Below are positions 61,272-64,000 of a DNA stretch of 64,000 nucleotides, in pieces. Source of the DNA: Burkholderia cepacia (GTDB lineage Bacteria > Pseudomonadota > Gammaproteobacteria > Burkholderiales > Burkholderiaceae); NCBI RefSeq assembly GCF_001039005.1, contig NZ_LDWR01000011.1, positions 372,001-436,000 on the forward strand, written 5' to 3'. Positions within the stretch are counted from its first letter, which is position 1. Each line of letters begins with the position of its first letter. A program made the position numbers and the translations under genes. Below the pieces are notes generated by a model. The model was not told the origin of the DNA and ran no database searches. It saw nothing but the letters and a program-made list of their open reading frames with translations.

Positions 61272-62705
61272 ATGGACACGCATACGCCGTACCGTTACAG
61301 GCAACTGGCCGATCTCATCGTCGGCATGATCGACAACGGCACGCTCGCACCCGGCGCGCGGCTGCCGTCCGTGCGCACCGTGAGCGAGCAGCAGCGCATC
61401 AGCGTCTCCACCGCGCTGCAGGCCTACCGTCTGCTCGAGGATCGCGGCGTGCTCGTGTCACGGCCGCAGTCCGGTTTTTACGTCGCGGCTGCACGCGGTG
61501 GGTCGCTCGCGTTGCCGTCGGCGTCGCGCTCACGCGCGAAGGCGTCGACGGTGTCGATCAGCGGCGCCGTCGCCGCGTTGCTCGAACACGCCGCCAATTC
61601 GGCACTCGTGCCGCTCGGCTGCGCGGTGCCCGATACGGCGCTGCTGCAATCGAAACGGCTCGATCTCGCACTCGCTCGCGCGGCGCGTCAGCACGGCATG
61701 CGCTACAACGTCTACTGCCCGCCTTACGGCGAGCCGGCGCTGCGCCGCGAAATCGCGAGGCGGGCCATGCGCTTCGGGCATCCGCTGTCCGCCGACGACA
61801 TCCTCGTCACGAACGGCTGCACCGAAGCGCTGACGCTTGCGTTGAATACCGTCGCGAAACGCGGCGATACGATTGCGGTGGAATCGCCGACTTACTTCGG
61901 CTTGCTTCACACGCTGGAAGCGTTGGGGATGAAGGCGCTGGAATTGCCGACCGACCCGCTGCGCGGTGTCGATGTCGGCGTGCTCGCGCAGCGGCTCGAA
62001 TCGGAACCGATCGCCGCCTGCGTGCTGTCGTCGAGCTTCGGCAATCCGCTCGGCTCGACGATGACCGAAGACGACAAACGTGCGCTGCTCGCACTGCTAG
62101 CGCGGCATCGTGTGCCGCTGATCGAAGACGACGTCTACGGCGACATCCACTTCGGGCGCGATCGGCCCAGGCCGTTCATCGCACTCGACGGCGGCGCCAA
62201 TACGATCTATTGCAGCTCGTTCTCCAAGAGCCTCGCGCCCGGATACCGGATCGGCTGGATCGCCGCGGGCGCCCGCGCGCAACAGGTGATGGAGCGCAAG
62301 CTCGCGCTCAGCCTCTGCGGCCCCACGCTGCTCCAGGTCGCGCTCGCGGATTTCCTGGCGAGCGGCGCATACGATGCGCACTTGCGCCGTATCCGGCGGT
62401 TGTTCGAAGAGAACCTGGCGCGGATGACGCGCACGATCGAAGCCAGCTTTCCGGCCGACACCAAAGTGAGCCGCCCGGCCGGCGGCTTCGTGCTCTGGCT
62501 CGAACTGCCGAAGCGTTTCGATTCTCGCGCGCTGTTCGACGCCGCGCTCGAACAGGGCATCTGCTTCGCACCGGGCGACGTCTTCTCCGCCAGCCGGCGC
62601 TTTCGCCACTGCCTGCGCCTGAGCGCGGGGCACGTGTGGAACGAACGCATCGAGGACGGCATCCGGCGCCTTGGCCGGCTCGCACACGCGCAGCTCGCGC
62701 GCTGA
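61272..62705 (+). CDS. MocR-type GntR-aminotransferase regulator
   Basis: This 477-residue protein fuses an N-terminal GntR winged helix (residues 5-75: YRQLADLIVGMIDNGTLAPGARLPSVRTVSEQQRISVSTALQAYRLLEDRG) to an aminotransferase-like domain. The latter contains VTNGCTEALTLALNTV, VPLIEDDVYGDIHF and the PLP-binding Lys in CSSFSKSLAPGYRIGWI. MocR proteins use PLP or its adducts as effectors. Divergent orientation to the aminotransferase suggests it controls amino-acid catabolism or PLP-linked genes nearby. Confidence 0.92.
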   Translation: MDTHTPYRYRQLADLIVGMIDNGTLAPGARLPSVRTVSEQQRISVSTALQAYRLLEDRGVLVSRPQSGFYVAAARGGSLALPSASRSRAKASTVSISGAVAALLEHAANSALVPLGCAVPDTALLQSKRLDLALARAARQHGMRYNVYCPPYGEPALRREIARRAMRFGHPLSADDILVTNGCTEALTLALNTVAKRGDTIAVESPTYFGLLHTLEALGMKALELPTDPLRGVDVGVLAQRLESEPIAACVLSSSFGNPLGSTMTEDDKRALLALLARHRVPLIEDDVYGDIHFGRDRPRPFIALDGGANTIYCSSFSKSLAPGYRIGWIAAGARAQQVMERKLALSLCGPTLLQVALADFLASGAYDAHLRRIRRLFEENLARMTRTIEASFPADTKVSRPAGGFVLWLELPKRFDSRALFDAALEQGICFAPGDVFSASRRFRHCLRLSAGHVWNERIEDGIRRLGRLAHAQLAR

Positions 62706-62739
62706 TCGAACAGCGGTTGCCGCCCGGCAGCCGACCGTT

Positions 62740-63180
62740 TCAGCCGCCGACCTTGAACGCCGGAAGCTGCTGCCCGAGCCGCGCGCCCATTTCCGCGCCG
62801 AGCGCCTGCAACGCATTGAACGGCCGGATCATGACCTCGAACTCGACGATCCGCCCGTCGTCGTCGAAGCGAATCATGTCGATCCCCTTCAGCGCCTTGT
62901 CGCCGACGTTCGCGCTGAACTCCAGCACCACGTTCTTGCCGTCGTCGGCGACGAACTGGCGGTGATAGGTGAAATTCTCGAGGATCGTGATCACCGTGCG
63001 CAGCGCCATCAGCAGCGCGGGTGCCGGGCCGTACGGCTTGAACGCCATCGGCGAACGGAACACGGCGTCCGGATGGACAATCGAATCCAGCGCGCCAAGG
63101 TCCTTGCGTTCGATCAGAGCATGCCATGTGTCGAGCGAGGTCGCGACAGCGGGATGAAGATGCATCGGTGAATGCGTCAT
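62740..63180 (-). CDS. SnoaL/NTF2-like protein
   Basis: This 146-residue protein has the cone-shaped NTF2-like fold pattern: ATSLDTWHALIERKDLGALDSIVHPDAVFRSP, then TITILENFTYHRQFVADDGKNVVLEFSANVGD and DMIRFDDDGRIVEFEVMIRPFNALQ. Such proteins bind small ligands or act as isomerases and hydratases. It is 43 bp downstream of the fadH stop on the same strand, suggesting a fatty-acid or xenobiotic context. Confidence 0.82.
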   Translation of the reverse strand: MTHSPMHLHPAVATSLDTWHALIERKDLGALDSIVHPDAVFRSPMAFKPYGPAPALLMALRTVITILENFTYHRQFVADDGKNVVLEFSANVGDKALKGIDMIRFDDDGRIVEFEVMIRPFNALQALGAEMGARLGQQLPAFKVGG

Positions 63181-63223
63181 CGAAGACTCCTGTAGCGTCG
63201 GGAGGAAACAGAACGAATTGGTC

Positions 63224-64000
63224 TCATAGGGTTGCGGCAAGCGTCGTGCCCTGGTGAATCGCGCGCTTCGCATCGAGCTCGGCGGCTTCGTCTGCGCCGC
63301 CGATCAGGTGCACCTTGCATCCGGCGGCCTGCAGTTGCTCCGCCAGCTCGCGCGACGGCTCCTGCCCGGCGCAGATCACCACGTTGTCCACTTGCAGCGT
63401 CTGCTCGACGCCGTCGATCGTCACGTGCAATCCATCGTCGTCGATGCGCCGGTATGTCACCGCCGACGACATCCCGACGCCGCGCGCCTTCAGCGCCGTG
63501 CGGTGAATCCACCCGGTGGTCTTGCCGAGCCCGTCGCCGACCTTCGACGCCTTGCGCTGCAGCAGATGCACGTGTCGCGCCGCCGGCTCGGGCTGCGCAT
63601 CGCGCAAGCCGCCGGCCTTTGCGTATGATTGATCGACGCCCCATTCGGCGAAAAACCGGTCGACGTCGATGCGCGGGCCGTCGTCGCGATGGACGAGGAA
63701 TTCCGCGACGTCGAAGCCGATTCCGCCCGCGCCGACGATCGCGACGTTGCGGCCCACGGCCTTGTGGTCGCGCAGCACATCGAGATAACCGAGCGTCTTC
63801 GCGTGGCCAACGCCGTCGATCGGCGGCGTGCGCGGCACGATGCCCGTCGCGATCACCACCTCGTCGAATTCGCCCTGCAGCAGCATCTCGGCAGTCGCGC
63901 GCGTATTGACGTGAAGCGTCACGCCGCGCAGTTCGATCTGCCGGCGGAAGTAGCGCAGCGTCTCGTGGAACTCTTCCTTGCCGGGCACCTGCTTCGCGAT
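63224..64000 (-). CDS. fadH: 2,4-dienoyl-CoA reductase, C-terminal part (5' end beyond window)
   Basis: The visible 258 residues form the C-terminal FAD/NADPH domains of a FadH-like 2,4-dienoyl-CoA reductase, which removes double bonds of unsaturated fatty acids during beta-oxidation. The frame enters at 64000 as IAKQVPGKEEFHETLRYFRR. It carries VVIATGIVPRTPPIDG, the nucleotide-binding VAIVGAGGIGFDVAEFL and the family blocks GKTTGWIHRTALKARGV and VVICAGQEPSRELAEQL. These closely parallel E. coli FadH. The N-terminal TIM barrel lies outside the window. Confidence 0.9.
   Translation of the reverse strand: MAKQVPGKEEFHETLRYFRRQIELRGVTLHVNTRATAEMLLQGEFDEVVIATGIVPRTPPIDGVGHAKTLGYLDVLRDHKAVGRNVAIVGAGGIGFDVAEFLVHRDDGPRIDVDRFFAEWGVDQSYAKAGGLRDAQPEPAARHVHLLQRKASKVGDGLGKTTGWIHRTALKARGVGMSSAVTYRRIDDDGLHVTIDGVEQTLQVDNVVICAGQEPSRELAEQLQAAGCKVHLIGGADEAAELDAKRAIHQGTTLAATL

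Noticed and set aside
1-64000. CRISPR arrays, tRNA or rRNA genes, integrase or phage genes
   Set aside because: No spacer-repeat arrays, tRNA cloverleaf-like sequences, rRNA segments or integrase motifs were seen on either strand; a covariance-model scan could not be run here.

Overview
The window is high-GC (about two-thirds G+C by eye) with strongly GC-biased third codon positions, and its gene families point to a betaproteobacterium. It most resembles Burkholderia, probably the cepacia complex, and reads like the accessory- and metabolism-rich part of a secondary chromosome. That placement is inference from family content and codon use. No rRNA, tRNA, CRISPR array, prophage or complete insertion sequence was seen.

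Layout. 1-7.3 kb: an amidohydrolase cut by the left edge, two tiny XapX membrane proteins, a LysR regulator, a YcaC-type isochorismatase-fold hydrolase, a CPA1 Na+/H+ antiporter, an OsmC-like protein and a pirin. 7.3-22.3 kb: a nearly complete cellulose operon on the minus strand, in transcription order bcsB-bcsZ-bcsC-[281-bp palindromic element]-bcsE-bcsF-bcsQ-bcsA-bcsG-bcsR, with a divergent GAF-GGDEF diguanylate cyclase at its head. BcsA carries PilZ, BcsE carries a GIL domain and the neighbour makes c-di-GMP, so enzyme, sensors and signal source are adjacent. BcsG predicts phosphoethanolamine-modified cellulose.

23.9-30.2 kb: a divergent phospholipid cluster matching the ynbABCD set plus a PlsC acyltransferase. 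30.3-33.9 kb: two secreted proteins of unknown function, a LuxR regulator and a nitrilase-family amidase. 33.9-40.1 kb: a split AtuA-type pair with a CitMHS transporter and divergent LysR, then a flavin reductase, a VOC protein and another LysR. 40.1-45.1 kb: a FecI-FecR-TonB surface-signalling iron system with a Fur box and a ThuA-like exported protein.

45.6-50.7 kb: an unusual VirB1-like transglycosylase fused to a VirB9-like domain, a small I78-type lipoprotein, and a MipA/OmpV porin divergent from an OmpR-type two-component pair; the latter share a control region with six helically phased repeats. 50.8-55.8 kb: a TonB receptor with an ABC importer behind a Zur-like palindrome. 56-59.1 kb: an intradiol dioxygenase and maleylacetate reductase (lower hydroxyquinol pathway) with a divergent LysR. 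59.1-64 kb: a leaderless solute-binding-fold protein with an aminotransferase, a MocR/GntR-type regulator, a SnoaL-like protein and the C-terminal part of 2,4-dienoyl-CoA reductase.

The strongest unusual item is the structured element between bcsC and bcsE. Removing it together with one CTAG copy restores a tight bcsC-bcsE junction. Other items worth follow-up are the VirB1-VirB9 fusion, the phased operator array, the Zur-like box and the ynb-type lipid locus.
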